Notes under the pieces: model-generated
The model's database searches: none
What the model saw: only the letters and a program-made list of their open reading frames with translations
What the model was told of the DNA's origin: nothing
Program-made: the position numbers and the translations under genes
Part shown: piece after piece, positions 1-11,173 of the stretch
Layout: each line of letters starts with the position of its first letter
Numbering within the stretch: the stretch's first letter is position 1
DNA from: Parastagonospora avenae f. sp. tritici 18332-5
Lineage: Eukaryota; Ascomycota; Dothideomycetes; Pleosporales; Phaeosphaeriaceae
Direction of reading: 5' to 3'
Assembly: GCA_022559985.1 (NCBI GenBank)
Contig: JAFJTR010000034.1
Span: 62,001-126,000 of the forward strand
DNA: 64,000 nt

Positions 1-1127
1 AAGCGAGAAGTGTGATATGTCGCGGTGTACATATGTTCTTCACATCCATGCTCGGTGCGGGTGTTCATCATCGGAACCTAATGATGATGATGATCATCAT
101 CACCACCACTGTACCACGCTAACCATCGACATCACCATCATCATTTTCAAAAGGCACCACGGCACAGGGCAGACAAAGACACCATATTAGTCAATGAACT
201 TGGTTTTTTGGAGGCAGACATTATTGAATGGTTCTTGAGTTTTTTAAGACCATTCAGCCTTGTCGCCCATAGCCATAGTGTCACAGAAGATGAGAAGATG
301 GATGTTGATGATGGAGGAGATGCAGGCTTATATATGCAACGCTCTACATGCTCACGTAAGCAAGTGAAGCGGTAAGACGGCGACATGTGCTTGGTGGTCG
401 ATGTCACATAGCGTATCTTGTGAATTAGTGAGATCGACCCATATCTTGGGAAGGACTTAGTCCAATGAACAAGCCATCGGTAAGGATGAGTGCAGATGCC
501 TTAGCTTGTGACAGTGTATCATTGGATCGAGGAGCCAGTATGTGACCTGAAAACCTGCTCAGAAGACGCGCGAGCGCAGTATTCAGACATTGAATGCACC
601 AGTGGTGTGTCTTTGGGGTGATCTTGATCCCAGGAGAGAAATCCTGGGCAGGTTTATCCCCGATTTGCTCAAAGTGACTGTCGAAACTTCACGCAGCGAT
701 GGTGTAAATCATGCCACCTTCAATCGCTTTGCCTGAAGTGGGCTCAGAAGCAGACCAACTGACGCGTCCCTGCATTTACATGGACCAGAGTCTAGATCGT
801 CGAGGATATTTTAGGCATCGAGGCAGTTTGCCAGTCTCCATCTGGTCGAACTTCAACCCAAGACTACAGCGGTGAGCGATCGATGCGTGCCCGGGCGTTC
901 GCAATGCACTTCATTCACAGAGACTGCTGAAGCTCTTCGGTGCGAACGCTTGTTCAAGCCGTGATGACATGTGAAGCTTGATGCAGCGACGCGCAGGTTT
1001 TACTCGGTGACCTTGCGAAGAGCGAACTCAAGAAAGTTAGCATTTTGTGTGATCAAGGCAGTAGATGTTCATGTGAAGAAATGAGGTGCATCTCACGATG
1101 GTCTATCATTTCGCGCTAACTTCGGTA
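1..1127. other. Intergenic region, no gene recognised
   Basis: No open frame here resembles a known protein and the short ones overlap on both strands. Bases about 78-145 carry an imperfect ATG/CAT trinucleotide microsatellite. The last two bases (TA, 1126-1127) are the left target-site copy of the adjoining transposon. Confidence 0.6.
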
Positions 1128-1160
1128 ACGCCAAGGGACACCTCGCGCACGGGGACACCA
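1128..1160 (+). repeat. Left terminal inverted repeat of the pogo/Fot element
   Basis: 33 bp, matching the reverse complement of 3206-3238 with four transition differences, and preceded by TA. Confidence 0.9.
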
Positions 1161-1279
1161 TGCGCACAAGAACACCACATCTGCTACCCACACAAATGAG
1201 GCTATTAAGCCGCACCACAACGCTGTATATAGATAATATCGTAGAGTAACAGTAAATAGAACCTTACGAACAATTTGTA

Positions 1280-3157
1280 CTATCCGAATTTTAATGGGAG
1301 GGTGACGCTGCGGCCGAATCGGGTTTGGCGCGATAGCTGCGGTGTGGCAGCCACTTCGACCACAACACCTATTCTACCCCCCAGATTTCCACCACCACTG
1401 CGTTTCTGCTTCTTCTTGGGCTTAGATAGTGCTTTCGAAGCTTTGCGCTTACTGGTTTGGGAAGTTTTAAGAGCTTTTTGACGGTCTCTCTCTTCTTTTC
1501 AGCGTTGGTTTTGAGCCGCTCTCTCAGCCTTCTGAGCCTCCTTCACCTCACGCTTTGCCTTAGCAGCCTCTTGCCTCTCCTCTCGGTACTTTTGATCAAG
1601 TATTTTCTTGGCTTTTTGAAGCTCTCGTTTGGTGTGATTGGCTGCCTTTTCGGCTACTTTTGCGTTGTCTTTTATAGTTATTTCACGTCTCTCTTTCTCA
1701 AGCAGCCTTGATGAGTACCAAGCAGCGTCAGTATAATCCTTTTTGCTCCCTCTAATAAGCAGGCATCTAGCATGGCTTATGCGCTTATTTTGGGTGTCAA
1801 ATGATGCAATCAGCTCTGTGTTTTCGTGCTGTAGAAGCTTAGTTTCAATGCTAGCGCGGTGAATTGCTCTCTTAAGCTTCTTGAACTGCTCATCATTCTG
1901 ATCAACAACTAGCTGCTCTAATAACTGCTCTGTACGCCTCCGGTAGTCTGGTGAGAGGTGAGAGACGTCCACTGGATTAGTCTGATTAGGTGGTGTTCTT
2001 GGCTTGAATTTTTTGAGTACAACCGTCCGATCTTGTGGCCATATACTAGTAGCTTCAAAAGCAGCTTTGATATTGGATTCAGACGCTGCAGAGACCCAGG
2101 CTCGCTTAGATGTGCTATAGAAATCCGGCTTTTTGACCGGCAGAAGCCCCTGAGAGTGTTGCTGTTGCTGACAAAGTTCAGATGAATAGGCAGTTGAAAG
2201 TAGGCTGAAAATCCCCACATTAAGTGGCTGAAGGCTGTAGGTTGAATGAGATAGATACTTCATAACCAGTATACGATTCTTGATTGCGTAATCCAAGAAT
2301 CGCATAGATATATGGCTGCTGGGGCCGTCTATAATAAGTAATCGCTATGATCTTTAAGCTTTCCCTTTTGTGTACGTGTTAAACAGCTTTATCTAGGCTA
2401 ATCTAAGCTGCATATTGGTCCAGCCGTTCGGAGATAAGCTGACGAAGACGTTTTCTGCGTCAGCCGGTATATCCATCACCCAATTTGACCAAATAGCTCC
2501 ATTCTTGCTGCAGAAAATGATGCCCGTCGGCAGCTTCGTCCCATCTGCGCAGATAGTGGGAGTAACAGTACACTACTCTCTATTACCGTCTTGAATTGGT
2601 GTATTAGGACCACCCCTCTCAAATAGAGCCTTGCTGAACACTCTAGTCGACTTAGCTTCGACTCCAATCATGAAGCCCTTCTTATTCATATTGTACGATA
2701 GACGCTCCTCTATCTTATATTCTGCTATCTTCTCATACAACAGATCAAAATATAAGTTGTACTTGTCGAAAGAATCGGCCTAGTGACGTACGCGGTTAAT
2801 GCTGGGTCCCCATTGAGTGAGGAGTTCATCATGGTGACGCTCGATAAAGCGGCCAATCCACCTCTCTGAGAGCTCTCTCCTAGCTATTTCTAACCCGAAA
2901 TTGCGCACCATCTCTCTTGTAGGTGAAACTCCTTCGATATAGAGCTTAGCTACGTACTTAGTAAGTGCGCTTTCTTGTTGTAGCGGTAGGGCAAGGGAGT
3001 CTGCGACACAGTCGGTTCTTGGGCGTGAAACGCCTCTCCATCTTCGGGACACTGCGCTGCGGCTGCAACCATACTGAGCAGCCACTTCGTCATACATATA
3101 AGGCTCTACATGATCTCGCGATTCCAAATCTGTAATCGCCTTGTCGACCCTGTTCAT
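1280..3157 (-). pseudogene. Transposase pseudogene (CENP-B/pogo HTH plus DDE_1 domain), RIP-type decay
   Basis: A single frame of 626 codons runs from the ATG at 3157 to the stop at 1280 with no frameshift, but it has in-frame stops at 2780-2782, 2573-2575, 2393-2395, 2354-2356, 2345-2347 and 1499-1501. Order of parts: psq-type helix-turn-helix (CSRSAVSRRW), CENP-B-type HTH region, DDE_1 catalytic domain (SPNGWTN, LLIIDG, LQPL), a Lys/Arg-rich coiled coil, and the usual basic tail ending in a TLPLKFG motif. Family transposases carry catalytic Asp in NMDEKGF, DGHSSH and LQPLDVG. Here the first and third are Asn (NMNKKGF, LQPLNVG), which are G-to-A changes, and only the middle Asp remains. All six stops can come from Gln, Trp or Arg codons by C-to-T or G-to-A transitions, the pattern left by repeat-induced point mutation. 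Related fungal transposases are about 540 residues; this one is longer because of its tail. Confidence 0.9.
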
Positions 3158-3205
3158 GGTGGTTGAGATATCTCGTGTTGAAAGTAGTGGGTAGTCTGGT
3201 GGATC

Positions 3206-3238
3206 TGGTGTTCCTGTGTGCGGGGTGTCCCTTGGCGT
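3206..3238 (-). repeat. Right terminal inverted repeat of the pogo/Fot element
   Basis: 33 bp, partner of 1128-1160, and followed by TA at 3239-3240. Confidence 0.9.
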
Positions 3239-3362
3239 TACGGTAGATCTTCAATGCGGCAAAGCTGCCGGCACGGCTCCGCACCACCAAATCTCACCTT
3301 TATTTCTCCTGAACGCGTCGAAATCGGACCTTGCCATTTTATTACCCTTCTCACAAATCACA

Positions 3363-4789
3363 ATGCCAAACCGCCCCTGGCTGATAGAAAGCGACAAGCC
3401 CTCCTATCAAGTCCTGAAATGGATCGGGGGTGGAGGATTCGGTCAAGTCTACAAAGTCTTGCGCGACGGGGAGGTTGGTGTCTGGGCCCAACAGTAGAAT
3501 GGAGCTGACGAGTTAGATTGTCGCATGCAAACAAGTCCAGTGTGAGAATGCAGAAGCTGCCTTGGACGAGTATGATCATATGAAAGCGCTGCGTGGTGCA
3601 CCGCACATTGCGGCCTTACATAATGGACTTGAGTACAATCGCAAGACTGATACGCTGTCCTTCTTCATGGATTACTACCGGGGGAAGGATTTAGATCGGC
3701 AGATTCAAATGCTGCGGGGAGCTGCGTATGTCCAAGTTTGTGTGACCGGCCGCTCTTTGCTAACAAGAGTAGCCAGCGTTTTACTGAAAGCCAAATCGTT
3801 GAGATTGGGTATCAGATTGCTGTTGCGCTTGAGTTTTGTCATAGCAAGAATATACTGCATCAGGACATGAAGCCTATGAATGGTAATGAGTCGATGACAG
3901 TCGAAGCGATTGCGGTTCCTGACTATCAACAGTGTTGCTTTGGGAACCCTGGAACCCGATTACACAGCGCGATGTGCCGGATCTTTTCGTCGCAGACTTT
4001 GGCATCGCGAGCCACGTGAAAACTATTGGTACGCGTATTACTGGGCAGAGAGGCACACCTGGATACGAAGCGCCTGTATGATCAAGAGCCGCATCGTAAG
4101 TGCAAATGTGCTAACAATCCCAGGAAATCCGAGGCCCGGGGTATGCAGCTGCATTCTCTCAAAAGTCTGACATCTACGCTTTTGGCTGTATCCTTTACCG
4201 ACTCTGCTCACTCGCTGAACCACTGGTCTTGGATGATATCAAGCCCATGGACATTGCCGTGGGCTATTCGATTGAGTTGCTGAGCTTGATCAGCGCCATG
4301 CTGAGTTCTGAACGCGACGTACGGCCGACTGCAACACAAGTCAAGGATCAATTTACTGCCATCGGGCTGCAGCTGTTCCAGGCAAAGAGCATTGAGTGCC
4401 GTGCGTGTCAGCAAAAGTTCCCAGGAAAGCCGGAGCTTCGACAACATCTCAAAAAAACGGGACACAATCGGAAACAGCCACCAAACCCGGAGCCAGTAGC
4501 TGATGAACCTAAGAGCGATCCCGGACTCACGATACGAGGAGTTGCAGATGCGCCAGCGAAGTACTACTACGACGAGAAGGAACTGGACACTCCCGATCCG
4601 TCTCCGTGCCTCGTATGCAACAAGCGCTTCAATAAGAAGCGGCAATTCTTTGTTCATCTGCGTGCCGGCCATCACTACCGCGGTCTGAAGTATGTGCATA
4701 AGCGCAAAGCTTCAAAGGAGGTGAAGATGGACAAGGCCGAAGAACGTCTCACCAAATGGACTCGCAAGGACATGATGAGACATGATTGA
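3363..4789 (+). CDS. Serine/threonine protein kinase fused to two C2H2 zinc fingers
   Basis: Five exons: 3363-3473, 3517-3725, 3770-3882, 3933-4075 and 4124-4789, giving 413 residues; all phases close. The kinase fold has a glycine loop (GGGGFGQV, residues about 23-30), the ATP-binding Lys in IVACKQV, HQDMKPMN in place of HRDxKxxN, DFG and the activation-segment GTPGYEAPE. All catalytic residues are present; Arg before the catalytic Asp is Gln, as in many non-RD kinases. After the kinase come two fingers: CRAC...H-x5-H (starting near residue 280) and CLVC...H (near residue 355), then a Lys-rich tail. The pairing suggests a kinase targeted to nucleic acid or protein by its fingers, which is inference. 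The start lies only 125 bp from the end of the transposon at 1128-3238, so the original promoter may be displaced. The substrate is unknown. Confidence 0.82.
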
Positions 4790-7700
4790 ACCATGGCCTG
4801 TCCCAGCTCTTCCTCTGACGGTGTGTCGCAATACTCTTCGACTCGAGCTGGATAGACGCGGTGTTACTGCACATAGTTAGAACTCAAGTTCCTGCGGATG
4901 TCTACTGCAGGCTACCAGCGACGGCAATGCTCTGTGTATAACTTCAGGCCATGCGATGAGCTGCTCGAGAACTGTTGTACGCAGGTCGTTTTTGATGGTC
5001 GAGATCTTGTACATGGTAGCAGCATTTTCGCTTTCGCCGCGTCAGCCCAACGTGTCGAGTGCATATGCACAAAGAGGTAAACCATGATAGATGGTTGTTA
5101 GTCGTCCACCTCTCCAGCGGCTGAATTACGAACAGGGCAATGCCAGCGAAAATTGAAGGAACGCTGCCTGTCCAAAGAAGCCGCGTAGACCGCGCCAGTC
5201 AGCCATCTTGTGCCGCGTCTCCCAACATTTTCGATCTACCGTTCATCATAATCCAGCAAATTTGATTGTAACGCCGAAGATGAGTCTTACCTGCGCCTAA
5301 TATCAAAGATCATCTTTCCTCCACCGGCACAGACGCCTTGCAGCATTGGGACTTGACGTTGCGATCGTACTTGATAATGAGGATCGAGAGATTCCTGCTT
5401 GGGATTGTCCGAAATCTTGCTTGCACGAGCACCCAAGACACCGGAGTATGGCCGACCCAGCAATCGGGACTTGTACGGTCTTTATACCTGGCCCGGATGT
5501 GGAGTTCCTGATGCATCGTCCCGTCCTCGCCATACTGTTTTTGGTCGGTTGCACATCGGTCGTAAGGCTGCAATTCGGCACTCGCACGATCTGCGCAACG
5601 TGCAGAGATGAAAATGGTCCTGGCTGCTAATGCAGGTTTGCCGTTCCGTTGTCCTAAGTTGTTAATGATCGTTGGACAGTCATGTTCGTGGAGACGATCT
5701 GCGGCTGTTGCGTTGGCGTCTGGTGAGTGGTACATGAGGCTGTTTCTTGTGTATGTATTGCGGGTAGGCCTGACGTCAAGTTGGAGATTTCCAAGGTTGC
5801 GACTGAAAATAGCAACAACTCCCTCTCGCACAGCGCGGCACAGGTGATACTCCAGCAAATCCGTGGCTGCGTATACCTGTTTGACCTTCCACATACATAT
5901 CCGGTTTCCAATCTCGATCAAGACTGCTGATATTCACTCCGATGTATTCATCCTAGTTACCGCGTAGTGTCCACGTTCCGCAAAGTAGGTATGTAGCGCC
6001 GTGGGGAGGACCACCTCAAACGGCCCGAAGATGGGGAAACGTCTTTCCCATGTCGAATCCCAAGCATGAGTTGCGGTGGGGGCCTTAATTCTCAGGACGA
6101 TCGGAGTAGCACTCCGCCCGGTACGCATGTGAAATTAATGCCATGGAGATGTTTCATTGTTGGTAAGAACAATGCACCAAAGAGTCTCTCCGAAACTTCC
6201 GATGTCCGTCAAGACGTATTGGCGGTACCTTGGTAATGATCGAGGCGTGAAGCCCACATCACAACCATTGCTCCCAGAAACAAAAATTGTTATAAGATTA
6301 GCAGCTTGAAGCCGTGAGAGACGGTGTGAAGCCTCTGGGCTGTTCCCGGTTAGACAAGCAAGCTTTGACTGTGTTCGCGATCTGCTTCGTGGTCACGGCG
6401 CCACTGACGTCATGCGCAGGAATTCGTTTCGATCTGGAAGTTTGGTTAACTCTGCGCATTCCGCCGACTTTCGGGCCTTCCTTGGCTTAGAGGATCCATA
6501 ATTTCGCATTAAAATGAGCTCAAATAGTTGATTGGCGCAATTGCACGAAACCGGGTGGAGTGTCCAGTTTCACGAGTAACATGGTACTGTACATCGTCAA
6601 CACTTGGACAACGACCTTCTCTAGATGTTACTGTAGGCGGTACGTCCGTACCTTGCTGACGGACGGCGGTGCAACGGATCTCCACTTCGACTTGGAATTG
6701 TCCTTCCATTGCTTTGCTTTCGGCTCCACGGTCCTCGGTCACCACCGCACCCCGAATTTCTTTGTCGATCAGAAAGGCAACTTAAGCCGCAGACGCTACT
6801 CGCTTAGACCTGCTCAGCGGAATATCTTTTCCATTCCAGGCACATCGGCGATCGTGTCAACAGGCAAGTCGTTGCTTGTTAAGCAGGCACTTACTCAAAC
6901 ACTTTGCTTGTGAAAAGTCTCCATGGTCGTTAGGCTGTGAACGAATGAAGACTCTAAGTTGTGCAAATCCTGATAAGATCTTCTTGATTTTGATAAGGAA
7001 ACTCAGGGTCTGATCGCCATGAATGTCCGCGAGTAAGAGGCGGGTTTGAACAATGGGGCATCAGTTAGCTTTCTGGCTCGCCATTCCTCGCGTTGCGCCG
7101 CATGCTGCAGACGTTGACATAGCGGAGTTCGATGCACCTATCAACACTGGACCTACAGCTAGTGCTTAGAGGTCGAGTCATTTTTCTCGAATAATTCATC
7201 CAGTTGTACTTTAACCGACTTCTAACTCATCCTGCATCTCGAAGATCCACATGAATGACAATGTTCGGCTGGAGCACGCCGTCGAGGAGATGCAACGCTC
7301 TGCCGTTACAAGAAATTGGCTGTTAGGCGTCAAAAGATGAGATATCTGCAACCGTGCCATTGGCTTGCACGAAAATAGACACCTTTGCACTTGCTTTGTT
7401 CGGTTCGGATTGTGCCATCTGCTGTGGCCAGGCTCGGCGTTGAAACCCAGCCAACAACCGCCTCGCATGCCGTTCAATGTGCTGCTCGGGTACCACACAG
7501 CCACCTACATGATATAGCGCCTCAACCGCCTTCATGCGCAACTACGTAAGTTTGCGCAGTTCTCGTAACTCTCAAATCGCATGAAACCATTGCAAAGAAT
7601 GCATCGCTGGGCCCGAGTACTGCTGATGCCAAGATGACTCGCACACGCTGTGCTAATGGCGTGAGGAAGCCATGTGGATAATTCCCAATCCAGTCTACAG

Positions 7701-8652
7701 AGTGAGGATCGATTTTGCTAGGCTGCGGGGGGCGCAAAGGTGGCCTTGATCAGAGCGCTTGGCTGTGTTTTGAGTGCGACGGTTGATCTCCAATGTGTGC
7801 CGAATCAGGATGCGACGCCATGTGAGATGGAGGGCCGCCGCAAGACATGAGGGGATGCTAGATAAGGGGATTGCCGTCCAAGACATTCGTTTCCCGCTGT
7901 CGCCGTGTGTTGGCAGGGATGGTTGGGAGGGAATAAGCTGCCGAAAGAACGGTACGTCTTGCCTGCAGTGGCGTACTAACTTTGTGTATTCTGTGGGGTC
8001 GTGCTACACCGCAATTGATAGTACGGACAGCGCTGCAACTAGTGGCCGCTCAAAGGGTCAAAGGGAGCGAGGATACGGTGCGGAGATGAGCAGAGCGGAG
8101 TGTACGGCAAGGTCGGCATTCCTTAGTGCACCATAGGGGAAACTGAAAGGGAAGGCACGACACATGTTCAGTGGCAAATCCCGATTATATGGCAATCACG
8201 AGCAAATGAGAGCACGAAGGTGTGTGAGATATTGGTATGATTGAACTGCCTGCTGTTGAAAACTCGTCATCTGACCTGCTCGACACCAAATGGGGCGGAG
8301 CGCTTGTGGTCAAGCTATGGACAGGCGAGATGCAGTGTAGACTAAGTAAAAGAACACAAACGAGCTGGTATCGAAGAAGTGAATGTTGGCTGCCACACTC
8401 CAGCGCTTGGATGTGATGGTCATAAGATAGCGAACTCGCGAATAGGACCCTTCTTGTGAGGCAATAGTCTGTCGCGGGTTTGCCACCCATCGTTTCCGTG
8501 TGGTAAAATAGAACGCCGATGATGCTCCGATTCCCTATGGTAGTCGAACTCCGAAATGCGTGTAAAGGATGGATATGCTGTAGACGTGTGCGGTAGTTTT
8601 ATGCCCTTGCACTTTTCCTTGGTGACGATGGCAGATACTTTTGGTCGGTGAG
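4790..8652. other. Long gene-poor region
   Basis: About 3.9 kb with no frame I recognise. The longest frames (near 5310-5921 minus and 7774-8136 plus) overlap frames on the opposite strand and show no domain motif. No tRNA, rRNA or mobile-element end was seen. It may hold decayed sequence, noncoding RNA or a poorly conserved gene. Confidence 0.5.
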
Positions 8653-9228
8653 TCAACAACCGCCCACAGAAGTCGGCCGTCCGGGAGACCAGTCACCACG
8701 TCGGCGGGCTTCTTCGCGGATCAAATGCTCAACATGCTTAGCTGCATCAGCTGGGTTGACACCAGCAGTGAGGTAGCCGTCAGCGCCTCCAAGCTCAAGA
8801 GGCGTGACTGCTCCAGGACTCGCAAGCGGCTCCAGACGTGGGCTCGTGGGCTTTGCCGATGTTGGTGCGCGGACCTGACCGCCGGTGTTGGCCAGGAGTT
8901 GCTGCTGGTAGGCGTACATTTGTCGTTGGACCTCGTACTGCCTGCTCCGAGCGTTCTGAGGCGACGAGGGCGTGTTGGGGCTGTTTGGACCCGTCACTGG
9001 TGTGACTGCTTGGCTGGAATTCTGAGACGATGCGAAGTTGGCCGGGTGGAAGCGTGGCAAAGATGGTAGCCTTAAGTGCCCCGATGCAGAGGTGGGAGCG
9101 TTTGAGGACTGGCGTGAGTTGAGGTTGGGTCGTCGTCGCGCCTGCGAGGGAATGGCAAGCGGCTCAGTCCTGGGTGATAGGGGCGAGCTGATGGAGGGCA
9201 TGTTGCGGTCTGCTGTACGAGGCGCCAT
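8653..9228 (-). CDS. Conserved-looking hypothetical protein, Ser/Pro-rich
   Basis: 191 residues if translation starts at the ATG at 9228 (MAPRTADRN). The frame stays open to 9393, but the upstream part reads like leader sequence. The first two thirds are Ser, Pro, Asn and Arg rich and probably disordered. Then comes a Gln/Tyr-rich helix-like stretch (QYEVQRQMYAYQQQLLA) and a short C-terminal segment with alternating acidic and basic residues (AAKHVEHLIREEARRRGDW). The tail looks like a small conserved binding motif, but I do not recognise the family and assign no function. No signal peptide or membrane segment. A frame on the opposite strand over the same bases looks like a shadow. A 5' intron cannot be excluded. 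Confidence 0.55.
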   Translation of the reverse strand: MAPRTADRNMPSISSPLSPRTEPLAIPSQARRRPNLNSRQSSNAPTSASGHLRLPSLPRFHPANFASSQNSSQAVTPVTGPNSPNTPSSPQNARSRQYEVQRQMYAYQQQLLANTGGQVRAPTSAKPTSPRLEPLASPGAVTPLELGGADGYLTAGVNPADAAKHVEHLIREEARRRGDWSPGRPTSVGGC

Positions 9229-11173
9229 GTTTTGGTGGGGTGTGTTGGAGTTATGGAGGAGTCGAGAGAAAGAAGAGGGCGAAGTTGGCCTCATAAGAAG
9301 TGTGGCAGGTAGGCCTTGTCTGGGTATGGTGGAGGAAATAAAGCGGCCCGGTGAGGCTGGATATATATCTCTAAAGAGGTGGTGAGAGAGCAAGTAGCGC
9401 AGACAAAGTACCGTGTTTCCGAGCGGTAAGCGTGTTTAATATGGGTCCTGGGAATGCTTGGTTCTTGGTATGCAGGCCGATCTTATTGGAAAGGAACGAG
9501 GTTGATCTTCCGCTGAAAGCGCGCCGTCGCCGTCGTGCTACCACGGCCTTTATGAGAGGATGGGATGGATGCACGGGCTCTTGGACCCTGGCTCTGTATC
9601 ACCTTCACGCAGGGTTCGAAGTTTGCGATCGCTGGGGTCGTGGCGGGTCACAGTCTGTTTGACGCGTGAGAGAAGTGGGCGGCACAACGCATCTTTGTGC
9701 ACCGCCAGGCATTGCAGCGAGACATGCCGGCTCGCCTAGGTTTTGCTATCGTCATCTGTTAGGCGTGTCCTTGGTCCGACTGCAGTGGGGCTCTCTCTGG
9801 AAATTAGTGTCCATCGTGCATTTGCTGCTACGATGAATGACGCAGGAGGGTTGGAATTCCGCTACCTCGATTAGCGCCGGATGCAATGCCCAACACGTGA
9901 GCACACGCACTCCGCCCTCGCGTGTGAGCTCCAATGCTTCTGCAGCCCACAGTCATCTGCGGTGAAACAATACTTCGGCCTGCATCAATCTCACCATGTT
10001 CGTTGCGAGGGATCTTCCACGGCAAGTACAACGCATGAAGAGATGCGTCGCCAGCAGCCAGCGGGCAATACCACCCTTCCACAATTTAGCCATGTTGCAG
10101 GATAACGCGGGTAGGTGGTTGTGATAATCTAAGCGCTTCCTCCATTTCCTGCATGTAACGAAATTGGAGCTAGCGCGCGCAAACTTCATCTGTCACTTCT
10201 CCGGATCCTGCAGCACATGCACACACCATCGTGAGATGATGCGATATTTATCAGTCGCAACGACAGCCATGTTGCTGGCATTCAAGAATACGGCAATTCA
10301 AGAAGTGCGCGCGGTAATAAAATGAACGTCATGAAGTCTCATTAAGCTTGCGCACTAGAACTGACAAAGACGTCGTCTCGGGTCTTCTGGAACCGGTCTT
10401 CCGCATCATCGTGAACCTCGGGGCGAGACGGTGCTTGCGTAGCGCGCCTGACGCCTCAATGACCACAGCCAACACGGCAGACTGGGCAATGGTCACTTAC
10501 GTAGGGACGTTGTTACTGAACCTTATACTGCATGAATTACGAAGGAAAGGAAAGTTGATAGGGTCTTGCCAATGAACTAAAAACCTGAAGCTATGAACAG
10601 TACCCCTCGACTTCGAGTTCCACGGAGATACCCTTAGTATAGCTTCGGGCAATCAGATAGGCTGCTGCCAACTGTTGCAACCTGCTCACTTACTGTCAAG
10701 TGACTAAAGTACACTCCTGGGCAATCGACCGATCGCTACGAGGTAAAGTCGGAGACCGTTCTCGTGGAACAGCCAGGCAATTTCCAATACACCAAAGCTG
10801 GAGCGATGCCGCGCCGAGACGGACAGACATGCATATGCCTATCTGTGCACATAGATTGCAGCAAGAGCAATTAACATTGTCGTACAACATCTGTCGATCT
10901 CCCGTGAGGCTGAACTTCACACACACACACTTGGCCGCCGGATGTGCTCGGAGACGGAGGGAATATGACATTCGTGTCTCAGTTGAGTGAAATTTACACT
11001 AACAAGGATGTGAGGTGATGAGATGTACCACGATTGAGCTTGTGGGTGTGCTAGACCACAATCGAAGAATGAGGTGCAGAACACTATGCTTGGCATTGGC
11101 GGCGACCTAGGTTTTTGTTCGCCAAAATGTATTGTGATGATCGTCCACAAGACTAGTTTCGCCCTTTCTATAC
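9229..11173. other. Intergenic region between the Ser/Pro protein and arp2
   Basis: About 1.9 kb without a recognisable gene. A short (CA)n run is at about 10918-10931. Open frames here are short and overlap on both strands. Confidence 0.5.

Larger units (their letters stand above)
1128..3238 (-). mobile_element. Pogo/Fot-type (Tc1-mariner superfamily) DNA transposon, full length, inactive
   Basis: The element is about 2.1 kb. Bases 1128-1160 and the reverse complement of 3206-3238 match at 29 of 33 positions, beginning ACGCCAAGGGACACC, and the four differences are all transitions. A TA dinucleotide flanks each end (1126-1127 and 3239-3240), the target duplication expected for this superfamily. 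Inside is one transposase frame on the minus strand, with its start near the 3.2 kb end. Length and layout match fungal Fot/pogo elements (about 1.9-2.2 kb). Nonsense codons and lost catalytic residues show it cannot supply its own transposase. Both ends are intact, so it could in principle still be moved in trans; that is inference. Confidence 0.9.

Noticed and set aside
147..407. Minus-strand frame of 86 codons near the left edge
   Set aside because: No domain, no supporting start context, overlaps a microsatellite flank.
5310..5921. Minus-strand frame of 203 codons in the gene-poor region
   Set aside because: Overlapping plus-strand frames of similar quality and no recognisable motif; coding status not supported.
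8641..9069. Plus-strand frame overlapping the Ser/Pro protein
   Set aside because: Shadow of the minus-strand gene; Cys/Trp-rich low-meaning sequence.
9600..9640. GGTTCGAA, resembling a tRNA T-loop
   Set aside because: No cloverleaf partner stems around it.
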